Shown piece by piece: positions 1 to 10,943 of a stretch of 64,000 nucleotides of DNA. Below the pieces are notes generated by a model. The model searched no databases and was not told the DNA's origin. It worked only from the letters and a program-made list of their open reading frames with translations. Location of the stretch: NCBI GenBank assembly GCA_029204225.1, contig CM055097.1:29791785-29855784 (forward strand), given 5' to 3'. This DNA comes from Diphasiastrum complanatum (lineage: Eukaryota; Streptophyta; Lycopodiopsida; Lycopodiales; Lycopodiaceae). A program made the position numbers and the translations under genes. The number at the start of each line of letters is the position of its first letter. The first letter of the stretch is position 1.

Positions 1-1395
1 TGCTCCCTTAAGCCAGTTATGTCCTTAGAACAAGTAACTAAGGAAAGATCCAATTTGTATGCTTTTAATTCTTTCCCATGAATCATTATCCTCAATTTGA
101 CCAACCAATCTAAGCAAGCACTCAAAGATAGAACAATTCCTCTTGTTTATCTCTGATTCTGGGTACTCTTTCAGGGTCCAAAGGTACATTGAGCGATAAG
201 TCCTCCAAATGGATAAAATCTTCAATACATCTAACTGTCATCATCATATAAACTAAATTTACATGATACACAAGATGAGCAGCTGACCAAACCTGAAGAT
301 TAAGTTCAAAAGCTAACAAATCAGTCATTTAACTTTTATTTTTATCCTGAAAATCAATCTTTCAATATCAAATAAGTACTAAGAGATGGAATAATTCTCA
401 AATTATATATCTCTGCACTGAAGTACTATACTGACTTTAGAAGTATGCTAAGAGATAAATTTTTCTATTGGGCCTGATTCTCTCCAATCTAGTAGCATCA
501 CCTTCATGTAACCTCAATTTACATGAATCTCTAGGTGAAATGTCACCTTTCATTGGAAATCAATGTCCAAAAGTTAAAGATCCAAACAATTATAGTCCAA
601 GACTATCTACAATTTCCTGTAGACCAGTCATAAATGCTTTTTGGTACAAATACACTTAGAATGTTTTCAGAAACTAAGGTGCAAAAATCTCGCCAAAATC
701 TCTTAGGAGATCCATCAAGATAAAAATAAACTTTAACTCAGTCCTGAGTACCTTAGATACTCTCTTGAGTTAAGTGCTCTTATTCCTAGCAACATATTGA
801 AGAGAATAACAACCTTCAATCTTAAGAGACTTGTCTGTCTCCTAATTAACCAGATATTTAGGTTGAAAACAGTAACATGCCTGTGATATCCACACAATCT
901 CAAGTATGTACAAAAGTAAAGAAATTTAGAGTTCAAATAATAGATCTAAATCCTTAACTTTTCCAATTGATCAAGAATTACTCACTATATTAAGAATCAT
1001 CATATTCTCATATAATCTTTTAATGTCCACTAAGTATCCATTAATGAATCATAACATTTAGAATCTTATGATTCGTCAATCATAATTTACAAGATCCAAA
1101 ATCATACTTAATCATTAAAAGATACTGGAGTATATGCGCAACATACACCTAGGAAATACAAGAAATATTCTGAATCTTTTCCACCAAGGAAATTACTGGA
1201 TTTCAAGAATATTTTTCCAACCCGATTCTTAACCAGATTATGAGTTCCAAATTCTACAATCAACTAAGTAATTAAAGACCATTATAGCATCCACATTTAA
1301 CAATATAAACTTTATACAATCACCTAGAACAACATCTAGATATTACAAAGTTCTGTTGAATTCCAACTGAATTCAGTGGTTATCCTTGATATTAG
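1..1395. other. Unassigned AT-rich sequence with one dispersed repeat
   Basis: No gene or known transposon domain is recognised on either strand; open frames are under 70 codons. Positions about 760-870 resemble 29,725-29,830 in the same orientation (both contain a tgagttaa...ctcttattcctagca-like stretch and a cttaaKagaYttgtctRtctcc stretch), so at least part of this stretch belongs to a dispersed repeat. On the minus strand both copies read similarly (DKSLKI..CY...ARNKS-like), which hints at a decayed coding region of an unidentified element. Confidence 0.4.
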
Positions 1396-1487
1396 TTAGA
1401 CTCTGTAATCCAATATGAGCTCACTGGGATACAATCAATAATTAGACTTTGTAATCCAATATGAGCTCACTGGGAGACAGTCAATAA
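1396..1487. repeat. 46-bp tandem duplication
   Basis: Two adjacent 46-bp units start at 1396 and 1442, each opening with ttagactYtgtaatccaat and containing gagctcactggga. They differ at a few positions only. The surrounding sequence is not otherwise repetitive. Confidence 0.85.
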
Positions 1488-2339
1488 TTTAGGATATCTC
1501 TCCTTCAAGAAATATTCTATATCAAGAATCTTCTATATTCTATGCACACAATTCTCATAAATGAATCCAGATGACTCACAAATCATGGTTCTTATAAGCA
1601 ATATAAATCCAAATAAACATTTTTCGGTGAATTCTCTTCACACTGCTTATTCTACCAATTAGCTTCAAATCAGGAGTAATCCAATTACTCAAGTCAATTG
1701 TAAATGATTCAGAAATCTTAAATGTCTGAGTGCCGACTAATATAACATTTAGATCCTCTTCCAAACCATCATTAAGTTAATGAATTATCCTTTCCACAGA
1801 AAGAACCATTAACTTGCAAGTAACTGTTCCACACATTACTTGTTCATATTGATGCCAAATCTGCACTCAGAAAAATATAAATTCCAGTTAGAACTCTGCT
1901 GACAAGCTGATGGGGGTCTCTCGAACGATTCGCAAAACTTTCGCGAAGCTCGAATTATTTATGTTCGAGAATAATTCATGTTGGATCAATCAGGCTCTAT
2001 AACACAAAAAAACAAAATGAGACAAAATCTAGACAAAAATGAACGAAACGAAACGAAGCGAAACTTAAACGAGCTCTGATATTGATTCATGCTGGAAGCA
2101 TAGAGATTGCGAAATGAAGCAAAACACAAAAATATTTGCAAACAAAATCAATTCGTCAGGAATTTAGATATGATTGCTGATCACTTCCGGCTATGTCATT
2201 CCTACAATCCTTCAAAGTGTAGACAGACACTGTTGATCTACGTTAAGAGATTAATATAGCATTCAACAAAATCAAACCAATGTGCGAAAGTGAATAAACA
2301 AGTGAATCAGATACACGAATAATATCAGACAAAAATTTA
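1488..2339. other. Unassigned; possible minus-strand LTR-element junction near 2071-2088
   Basis: No family is recognised. At 2071-2085 the sequence gctctgatattgatt resembles, on the minus strand, a damaged retrotransposon primer site (tggtatcagagc with the first bases changed), followed on the right by TGCTGGAAGC, which could be an LTR terminus read from the minus strand. If so, an LTR would occupy about 2088-2339 and internal sequence would run leftwards. A 62-codon minus-strand open frame (1576-1764) lies in that internal stretch but matches nothing I know. The LTR reading is inference only. Confidence 0.25.
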
Positions 2340-2464
2340 GTGTGTAGTGAATCTAGATCAAGATCTAATGTGTAGAACTTGATAGATCCATTGATTAAGC
2401 AACCAATAACTCTCTATGATTGTTAAGTACAATCTTTATTGTCTTAAAAACTGAAAATTTATCA
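2340..2464 (+). mobile_element. 3' end of a copia LTR (family A)
   Basis: This stretch ends in ...atca directly before a primer-binding site, the position of an LTR 3' end. It shares tctagatcaagatctaa, tagaacttgatagat and aagcaaccaataactct with the LTR on the opposite strand at 49,539-49,841. Similarity to that copy starts only near 2340, so the 5' part of this LTR is missing or replaced. Confidence 0.7.
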
Positions 2465-2477
2465 TGGTATCAGAGCC
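2465..2477 (+). other. Retrotransposon primer-binding site
   Basis: tggtatcagagcc directly follows the LTR end. It is complementary to the 3' region of plant initiator methionine tRNA used as primer by most plant copia elements. It orients the element rightwards, in agreement with the gag reading at 3056-3838. Confidence 0.85.
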
Positions 2478-3055
2478 AAGTAAGAGAGTGATCATTTGAA
2501 TCATAAAACTTGCAAAGATCATTGGCAAAATTTGTTTTTGGCCAATACTATTGAGGGCAAGTTGATCTAGAGTGATAGCTTGTATTCATTTGGATCAAAC
2601 TGACTTGGAGGCTGTGTATGTACTCACACGTGTGAAACCATACAACAACTTTCATTTCAAGTTACTTTGTGTTTGTTGGTCCTAAAATCACAATTCTAGC
2701 TCATTTTTTGTGCTTTTTGAAGCATAGTATTGATCTAGATTCAATCTAGCTAATGCCTATGACCAAATAGAGTTTTGGATCATTGAAGCATTTCTTTTTA
2801 GAGTCTAAGATCAGATCTTAGAGGCTGATTTGTTCAGATCCTTAGTTGAAGTGAAATCTCTAAGAAAAGTGTAAAGCAAAAAATTTTGTGAGAGTGAAAG
2901 CTAGGAATTTTTGGCAAGATCTTTGTGTATCCTTCATGCTTGTGTGCTAGTTTGATAGAGACAAGGCTATAGGAAATCTTGTAAGCTTTAGGCCTTTCAT
3001 AGATCTTTTAAAATTCAGAAATCTTTGTGATTTTTAGAAGAATATTCATTCTACA

Positions 3056-3990
3056 ATGTCATCCATGGGTGGATATTTGTTGGAATCAGATGAGGACTCA
3101 TTTCCACAAATTATTCCATTTGGAAAGTGAGAATGGAATCACTCCTAGTGATCCATGATCTCTTTGACATAGTTCTAGGAGTTGAGGAAGAGTCTCAAGC
3201 TCCCCAAGAATAAACCAAATACAAGAAGAGAGCAAGACTAGCTCTACATTGCATAAAGTTGAATGTATGCAATGACCTCTTGAAAGAGGTGTCTTCTTGT
3301 GCCTCATCCAAAGAGGCTTGGGATTCATTAAAGAGCATATATGAATCCAATAATACTTCAAGAATCCTCGTGCTAAGAAATCAAGTTTTCCAAAGCATGA
3401 AAGGAAGTGGAGAGAGTGGACAAGAGTATGTCCTTTTAGGATCAAATCTCTTAACAAGGAATTAGTTGCAATAGGAGAGAAGATCCAAGATCAAGAGCTA
3501 GCACAAATCATTTTGAATGGCCTAGGTGATGAGTTCACCAACTTAGTCCAATCATTTTCTATTCAAGACACTCTTTCATCCATTAAAAAGTTGCACAATG
3601 TTCTTGTGGCCGAGGAGAGTAGGCTTCTACACCTCAAGACAAGAATGGATGGCATGTCACTTAATGGAGGAGAGGAGAAAGCAAACTTTACATCCAAAGG
3701 CAAGAAGAAGCAATATCCATTAAAAAAGAATCAAGGCAAGGAGGCTGAGATGAAGAACAGAGGATCTACTTCCAAAGGCAAGGTGAAGAACAAGGCAAAG
3801 CTCAAGTGTTTCTTTTGTAGGAAAAAATGACACTTTGCCTCGGAATGCTACTTGAAGAAGAATCAACAAGCCAATGGAGATCAAGGGAACATTTCTCAAG
3901 AGGAAGAAAATGAGGATGGATTCAACACATCATTGATGGTTGCATCTACACCAACTTCAAGTCAAGACACATGGTGGATAGATAGTGGCC
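3056..3990 (+). pseudogene. Copia gag and start of protease, broken
   Basis: This is the gag polyprotein of a Ty1/copia retrotransposon (UBN2/retrotran_gag family), which would form the virus-like particle. Reading begins near ATG 3056; a frame change leads to the MESLLVIHDLFDIVLG segment at 3133, a TAA follows at 3211, and the frame then runs through EAWDSLKSIYES and NQVFQSMKGSGES. A further frameshift near 3440-3510 precedes LNGLGDEFTNLVQSFSIQD. A Lys-rich tail leads to a CCHC zinc knuckle, CFFCRKK-stop-HFASEC, where the Gly before His is a TGA (3828-3830). After a linker, WWIDSG at about 3970 is the start of the aspartic protease active site; homology stops right after it. Gag is decayed and pol is lost by truncation at about 3991. 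Confidence 0.9.
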
Positions 3991-4888
3991 CAAAAAGTCA
4001 AAAAGACTATTTGGCTATCCTATACCTAGATATAGAATCAAATTCGCAACCAATTCCAGAAGATACTTCTAACCATTGAAATCCCTCATGCCCCTTAAGC
4101 GATACTCAAAAAATACCACTTCGCATTGTACCCCGACATGGACAAGACGAAATGTATTGTTCAAGTACAGGTGAAATGTTGCAAGTGTATTCACTAACCC
4201 AAAAGGAACATGGATCTCAGCAAAACCGAATATCGTACTGTCCTAGATATCCAATATCTATTTCAAAATTGGTAGAAGAAACTTTTTTTATATGTTAGAA
4301 TTTCTCTTGGTTGCTACCATCATTATAAAGAAATACTCTATAATAGTAAAGAATCCAAATTACTAGATTCTTGTATGGAACACCTTTCATCTGCTTTACT
4401 TTGCAAGATCCAAATCTAATTGCAAAACAGATATGGTTCTATAAATGGCTTATCAGTCTTGCCACTCACTTTTCTCTTAGATTCATCGATTTTACGAAAA
4501 TCTAATTAACACTGGAGAAAAGAAATCCAAATTCCCAATTGTTATTCTCACTTGCAATTAAATATACTTTAGGAATCAAAAGTAGATTAATCAAAACTAC
4601 CCCTCAGGCTTCTTCCTTTGTCCCCCCTTCCAAAACATGGTTCAGGTTAAAAAAATCCCAAATTTGTATTAGGAAAAAGTTCAATTTGGTATCAGTAACT
4701 TAACAACTAATTAACTGGACAATTTTGACTGTTCAATCATTAAGTGCTATAGTTGATTCTTGGCAAATCCCCTTATGGATCAGCATAGTAACGGATTTAC
4801 GTTATTCTTGGTCTTTATTGATCCACATAAACAAGAAATGCTCCATAATTGAGAGATTCACAATATCTTCAACTAAAAGTGAAGGGTA
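3991..4888. other. Unassigned stretch between two elements
   Basis: No copia domain continues after the protease DSG motif. The 101-codon frame at 4725-5030 has no recognisable motif and runs into the LTR that starts at 4889. A tggtatcag string at 4686 resembles half of a primer site but the rest does not match. Nothing else is supported. Confidence 0.4.
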
Positions 4889-5394
4889 CTATAACGTTCG
4901 CCAAGTGAAGATCTTCAAGAATCCTGTCACATGCAAACCAAAAGGACCCATGTGGAACATGAATCACCTAACCAATATGGAGAGGCTAGTCAATACCCTA
5001 ATGAATCCACCCCCAAGCCACAGTGAATGAACACAAGAGAGTAGAGAAAACCTGGCTCAAGAATCTAAAATTCTAATAGAGAGATGAGCAAGTTTCCATG
5101 AAATGTATTCTCTCCAAGAGGAGAGAATATCTCCTTAGGATCCCCATGCAGTCTATATTGAGCTATTGACCTCTTATTCTTAAAGTAGTCATTCACCATG
5201 CATGTGCTCCTATGTCCAATTATAGGTCTGGGCCCTCATATGATTATTAATTACTTGTGACGACCACATCCGGAATGACGTAGCATTACTAATAACCACA
5301 TACAACTAGAGTGACCGGCTATCCACGTCAGAAATTATTCTGATCCCCTTATATAGGACATGGACATTATAGGTACAATGACTTTAACAACTGA
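4889..5394 (-). mobile_element. 3' LTR of the non-coding element
   Basis: About 500 bp, similar to 7084-7497 along most of its length. Its left (minus-strand 3') end reads ...cgttatag, matching ...gattcttatag of the other copy. A TATA-like tatataagg (minus strand) lies near 5346-5355. Confidence 0.7.
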
Positions 5395-7071
5395 CTGACT
5401 TCAACTCGATAAGATCATTCACTTTACAAGCAATGTCTGTTTGATCAATAACCAACAATTTGGACCATTCCAAAACATCCATGGCTAATTCAACTCTTAC
5501 GTAAACTGGGATTTTCAAATTCCATTCAATATGGACCTAAACTGTGAAATTGATGTAAACATCGACTTGACAATTTCCCAATTACCATCACATATCGTAA
5601 GGATTTTGCAACATCTGACATGCATCAGATATGACATGCACTAACTTTTTTGAAATAACAAATTTTTTTCCTGTAAATAGCACAGCCCCTAGGAAATCTA
5701 CTTTTTGATCTAGAATTACCAAAAATAGCTTCATGCAAGAAATTTTCTAGTCAATCAACTGATTACGCATGTAACATGCATCCAAGCATTCATACAAGTC
5801 AATCCATACATTTCCATCAACAGACAAGCACCACACTAAATTACAAGCATGCATGCATCAAAACATTTCCCATAACTTTCTCTACATGACACCAAATTGG
5901 TCGTTGTAAAGCACCGCGCGGAGGGAGAGTGGGTCTACAAGGCACTTGCAATAACAACCTGCCACCTAGGCTTCATACATGCGAGCTGTAAATGACATAA
6001 AATCAGGTAGGAAGGAGGGCGCACTTTTCCAAGGTGGTATCATAAAAAATTCATTTCCAGCCCAATAAGCATCCAATCATAGGGTACAAGCACTCCACTA
6101 ATGCTCATTAGAGAGGCATAGAAGCTTCTAATAGGTCTAGCAAATAATCATAAGCTTAGATCATGCAAAAAATGCATTTTTGGCCTCCTTCAACAAGCAA
6201 AACTTCAACATGATGGTGTTTAATGCTCACTTATCCAAATTGAATGCATGATGGCTCAAAACAGACACAATCCATCATATCTTTAATCTTGTAATAAGAA
6301 CCAACAATTTCAGACCCCCATTTGATAGGTATTCATGCCCAAGAATCCCCAAAAACACACTATTTTTTGATGTTTTGAGCCCCCTAATGGTGTTCAATCC
6401 TAACCAAACTCCATGAAAGCTTTAAGACATCTTCATTACACCTTTTAAAACATTCATGTAAAATATTGGCTATGAATTTTGAGATCTACCACAAAATTTG
6501 TCCAAAAATCATCAAAAAAATATGTTTTTTTGACTAATTTTGACCAATTTTGAATAAAATTTGTGGGTCAAATCCACAAATAAGTTTAATCTGATCCTAA
6601 TCCCTATAAATCCATTATATGCAAGCACTACAAGTTCTAATTTCAGTCAAGTATAGATTCTATAGACCATTTCTAGTCCAAAAATCCCAATTTTTGGTCC
6701 AAAATTACTATCTAATCATCCTTTTGACTACTATTCAACCAACATGCAATCTTCAGATCCAATCGTGAATGATTGTAAATCAGCAAATACAATCTGAAAA
6801 ACATACTACATCAGTATCTATGATCAATTCCAATCAAAAAACATGAATTCTAGGTGAAAAATTCACTAAAACCATTAAAAATCCTTTGATTTCTTCCAAA
6901 ATCTATGGAGAAAATTCATAATTATGATCTTTAGCCTGAAAGTATACCAAATTTAGAGAAGCCACCTACTTGGAGATCAATTCCACCACTTGGAAGTAAC
7001 ATGCAAGGAGAAACCTCCAAAAACTGAAAAAAACAAGAAGCAGCTCCACCCTCCGATTGATGCAAATCCTT

Positions 7072-7083
7072 GCTCTAATACCA
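7072..7083 (-). other. Primer-binding site of the non-coding element
   Basis: gctctaatacca on the plus strand, i.e. tggtattagagc on the minus strand, one change from the common plant primer site. It directly adjoins the 5' LTR and sets the element's orientation. Confidence 0.75.
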
Positions 7084-7497
7084 CTATAAGAATCGCCTAA
7101 TGAAGATCGGACTAGATCCTATTGCAAAACAACCAAAAGGACACTTGTGGAGCAAAACCACCCAACCAACAGGAAATGGCTAGTCAATATCCTAACCATT
7201 CACCCCCATACCATGGTGAATGAATGCAAGAGAGGTCTTCAAGAGGTGATAATATTCCCCTTAGGATCCCCATGCAGCCTATAATAAGCTATTGACCTCC
7301 TATTCTTACATTATAACACTCAGACACCATGCAAGTGCTCCTATGTCCAATTATAGGCCTGGGCCCTCATATGATATGATTATTAATTCTAGAATGACGA
7401 GGCATAACCAATAACCATATACACTGGAGTGACCGACTATCCATGTCAGGAATTACTCCAAATCCCACATATTGGACATGGAGGTAACAACAACTCA
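7084..7497 (-). mobile_element. 5' LTR of the non-coding element
   Basis: About 414 bp, the partner of 4889-5394. It begins on the minus strand with TGAGTTGTTGTTACC at 7497 and ends against the primer site. The sequence to its right, from 7500, is a protease fragment of a different element, so this element may have inserted into or beside older copia DNA. Confidence 0.7.
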
Positions 7498-7499
7498 TC

Positions 7500-7705
7500 T
7501 CATACTATCGAGGGTGAAGGAACTATCAAGATCAAATTTCAGAAAAGTGATGTAAAATTTCTATCCAATGTTCTTTAGGTTCCAAATCTTACCAAAAATC
7601 TGCTTTCAATAAGTAGAATCACCGATTCTGGTTATAGGGTTGAATTCGATACAAAGAGCTACACTATTCTTGACAAATCTAGGAAAGTTTTAGCTTTTTA
7701 AGATA
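7500..7705 (+). pseudogene. Copia protease C-terminal fragment
   Basis: One frame reads EGEGTIKIKF...SNVL-stop-VPNLTKNLLSISR...DSGYRVEFD, the signature of the C-terminal half of a copia aspartic protease and the start of the linker to integrase (consensus GxGTIxI ... NVLYVPxLxxNLLSVSxL). A TAG (7550-7552) stands where Tyr of NVLYVP is expected, and the frame ends at TAA near 7700. The catalytic DSGA half is absent. Only about 66 codons remain. Confidence 0.85.
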
Positions 7706-7812
7706 TGGCTATCTTTACAAACTAAGTCATTGTTACTCCACAAACAGTCAAGCTCTTCATACTTCGACTTCTGAGTCGACTGATATTGTTACGACTATAT
7801 TCAGTTACGGAC

Positions 7813-8236
7813 ATGAAATAGTCCTAATATGGTAAATCGGCCCTCCATTGTTTGAGATTATTGGTCACACCTAGATTTACTTACGTCGAGGCCTGTTTGT
7901 GACTAATGACCTTGAGAGGACACAGACACTCTAATTGAGATATATGGAGTAGTGCATGTACGTGTGACAGATATAGGCATGAGGACTGCATGAAGAGATG
8001 TGACCTATTTATAGTTGACCTGCATGGGGATTGCATGGGTTCATGCATAGAAAACTACTCTCTATATATTGGGGTAGAGATTCTCCTGTCGACAACTTGG
8101 TTCAGGTGACCAGTTGGCATGGCTTGGGGGCTACATGTAGGTTTGATCTAGGTTTGGTTGGGCGGTTTGGTTCCATAGTCTCTCTTGTTGTGTTCTCCTA
8201 TACTCACTTTGGGGGTTTTCCTTAGTGGTCTTTACA
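7813..8236 (+). mobile_element. LTR, family B, copy 1
   Basis: About 424 bp resembling 18,465-18,908 in the same orientation. Both contain taatatggtaRaYcggccc, gaggactgcatgaagagatg, ttgacctgcatggggRttgc and a ctatata TATA-like box (about 8066 here). The 3' end ...tttaca is followed by a primer site. No coding domain identifies the superfamily. Confidence 0.75.
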
Positions 8237-8237
8237 T

Positions 8238-8251
8238 TGGTATCAGAGCCC
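8238..8251 (+). other. Primer-binding site after LTR B
   Basis: tggtatcagagccc begins two bases after the LTR terminal CA. It marks the LTR at 7813-8236 as a 5' LTR oriented rightwards. Confidence 0.8.
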
Positions 8252-10481
8252 GGCTAAGATGCGGTTTTGGATGTGATAAGACAAGCTTTACATCGGTTTG
8301 GAAGTAGGAAGCACTTGGATTTGTTTGGAGTGCTAAATTCTCAAGGGAATTTTGGAGGTTTATTCACTAAATCCTCAAGGGAAGCATGGTTGGCAAAAGA
8401 AGTGGTAGAGTGCTTTTCCACTTGTTTGATCTTTTGTTAATATTGCTTTTGATTAGTGTTTTTTTTAATTTCCAATTTTCTGATTCCTTAGAAATTCCTA
8501 TTGGATGCGGAAGATCTGCATCAGTAAATCTGCATACTAAGTGAGATTTTAAGGGCATGCAAAATGGTCCATATTGTTCATGGTATAGGATTCTAACTGA
8601 TTAAGCTGTATTTACTAGTAAATTGAATCAAATTGGATTTATCCAGGAGAAGTAAATAGCTTATAGCTAGAATCTTTTGTAACCAACAAATTGCAGGTTG
8701 AGGTGTGTGTGATTGCTACACTGACTCTCCAGTGGAACCTATGATTTGGGATCATAGATGGAATTGCAATTGCCGCAAATGCTCTCTTAGTAAATAGTTT
8801 TCTTTGTAGCTGAAAGGCCATGCTCAGAAGATTAACTATTCCTTGTAAAAGAATAAGTGATGCAGATTTCTCTTTCGCTGTGAAACTTTAAAAAAGTAAA
8901 ATAGAGAGAATCAGGCATAACAATATGGAATGGTTAATGCATGCTTGAATCCCTCAGTTAAAAACTAGCAGTAGGAGGGTTTTGGAAACCCATTTCTGCC
9001 TTGCTTTGCTGTTTTATGGCCACAGGCCAGCTTCATGTCAACTTCCCAAACTCGTGAAAGATAGAACTTCAACTTTTGAACCTCCGAATGGATGTCAAAG
9101 GGCTGTTAGAGGGTTGTGGCGAGTTGGCAATTGATCCCCATGCATTCCCTTTGCGGTTGGCAAGCCTAGGAATTCCTGCCAGGTTCCAGGAACACGATCC
9201 TTAGTCTTTCCCACTAGTATAACTGTGGAAGTTGTTGGACAGGTGATTGATTGGTTTTTGGAGGAGTTGGCGGACTGCCAAAAGTCCAGTGAACTGCTGT
9301 GAGACGCGCTCCGCTTATGATGATTTTGATGATGGTATGCATCTGGAAGAGACTTTCCAGCAGTTTGATGCATGACATATCCTATCTTACCATAAGAGTG
9401 AGTTGCTTCGAGAGGGTTTACAGTTGATTTGAGGGAATGCAACTATGTCAGTTTGCTTTGTGTGATTGTATCCAGAATGGGCAACGATGGCAGGCGTGAA
9501 GGGGAGGCGTGAACAGTCGTGGTTACTGTGGGAGCGAAGGGTTTGTGAGGCTAGTGTCGCTGTAGGCCATGAAGAGTGTAGAGAGACTTGTCTTTGCAGA
9601 AGCTACCCTGCGTGACAGCGTTGGCGGCTGTTGCTCGATTAACAAACCTACGATTTAGGAGAAACGAAAAGCATACCAGTGATTTACACAAAGGGAGTTT
9701 TGAAAGAAAAGAAGAGAACATGCGATTCAGGAGAAACGGAAAGCTGCATAGCACACGGTTCAATCAAACTTCAAAAGTCTACCACGTTCCGATTTCTGGG
9801 TAAAGTTCCTACCGCCATGCTACAAAATCAACTGTCGGCCAACCTTGCTTAATGATCTTCCCTTTGCTCACTTAATAATCTTCCCTTTGCTCACATCTAC
9901 TAGGAATTCGTTCTGTATGATCCGAACTTTACGTTGCTCAAATCACAAAGCATATTTGCGCGGTAGTAGGTTTCCGGGATCAGTTTCTGCAAGTGGAGTA
10001 TGGATCAGATTGTATTTGCTCATCACATTTTCTTTCTAGCAATTTTGAGGAAAAAAAGCACCACAGAACAAGACGCTGCTATCAATTAACTAGTTTTCGC
10101 TTTGTTACAGGTTTAGTTCAACAAGCAAGAGGCAGAAAGAGAAGGCTTTCATGACAGTAAAGATGTGCTGACAAGTGGAGTAGATATTTAGTCGGTTCCA
10201 TGCTAGAAGAGAGCATGTGTAGTGTCTCCAGCAATTTGGGTGATGCCCATGACGAGCTCAACAGTGGGGTGGCAACATCAGTGCTTACTATATTGCTCTC
10301 TCATTAATTAGGAGTCCTCTGTGCAATCTATGTTCTGCATTTCCAATTGAATCCAACATCCATGACATAATTAGAATGCGCTCGCCATTCGTGAGTTCAA
10401 CTCACCATGGCTCTTAACAGATGATTCTCATCACTTGTGCCACTCTCAAGTCTGTGGAGAGAAGTAGCCCCATATTGCAGT
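8252..10481. other. Unassigned, locally GC-richer sequence
   Basis: The first few hundred bases may be leader of the LTR-B element. From about 8900 the sequence is less AT-rich than its neighbours and contains several overlapping open frames of 60-115 codons on both strands (for example 9095-9442 minus, 9588-9803 plus). None has a recognisable domain and none looks clearly coding. It may be low-copy host sequence or an old unrecognised repeat. Confidence 0.3.
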
Positions 10482-10943
10482 ATGCACGTTCCCACTTTTC
10501 AGCACACTGGAGTCTGGGATTTTTTGCACTTCTATAGATTGTCTTTTTTCCTTTTCCTAGGCTGGCGACTGAGGCGAATATTGTTCAATAGGAAGCTACA
10601 GATTCGCATGTGCTGTTTGGTTTTGATTGTGGTGTTATGTCTGCCCATACATGTCATCTTTCTTGGCTTGTCAATACTTTCCCGGCCCAGAGAGGTTACG
10701 TTTGAGGTTGTGAGATTCTTGGCATTTTTATCTTTGTTGATGTGTGTTTTAGTGGGAGAAGGAATACTGGCAATCAGACCCATAGTGTATACTTTAGCCT
10801 TGCATTGGATCCAGTCAAAGCGTACAATGCTGACCAGACAACAATCGTGGGGCTCAATTCCCATTGATCATATTGCAAGTCCTCTCCAAGTGTTTGGCAT
10901 TGATGATGAGGAATCGGTGGGAGTGGAAAGGCGAGGTCTTTAA
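10482..10943 (+). other. Longest unrecognised open frame, doubtful
   Basis: From ATG 10482 an uninterrupted frame of about 153 codons runs to a stop at 10943; it stays open upstream to 10437. The translation is rich in Leu, Phe, Val and Arg, with three hydrophobic stretches (around LSFFLFLGW, LVLIVVLCLPIHVIFLGL and FLAFLSLLMCVLVG) that could be membrane segments. I recognise no family, a 110-codon frame opposes it on the minus strand, and there is no clear promoter or splice context. It could be a chance frame in T-rich DNA; I give it little weight as a gene. Confidence 0.15.

Larger units (their letters stand above)
4889..7497 (-). mobile_element. Non-autonomous LTR retrotransposon without coding region
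   Basis: Two related direct repeats, 4889-5394 and 7084-7497, share long blocks such as ccttaggatccccatgcag, ctcctatgtccaattatag and gcctgggccctcatatgat-like sequence. The left end of the right copy abuts gctctaatacca (7072-7083), the reverse complement of a primer site, so the right copy is the 5' LTR of a minus-strand element and the left copy its 3' LTR. The internal 5395-7071 holds no open frame of even 60 codons on either strand and no gag or pol motif. This fits a LARD-like or otherwise non-autonomous element mobilised in trans. The left LTR carries about 80 extra bases. The LTR 3' end reads ...ttatag rather than the usual ...CA, and I could not find matching target duplications. Confidence 0.7.

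Noticed and set aside
2088-2464. A single 377-bp LTR from TGCTGGAAGC to ATCA
   Set aside because: The TG start and CA end fit, but only the last 125 bp match the family A LTR; the left part is unrelated and may belong to another element on the opposite strand.
4000-4260. An organelle DNA insertion after the truncated protease
   Set aside because: The translated stretch looks protein-like for a few dozen codons but I could not match it to any plastid or mitochondrial gene, so no call is made.
9095-9442. A minus-strand protein gene of 115 codons
   Set aside because: Low-complexity His/Ser/Thr-rich translation without motif, within a block where both strands are open by chance.
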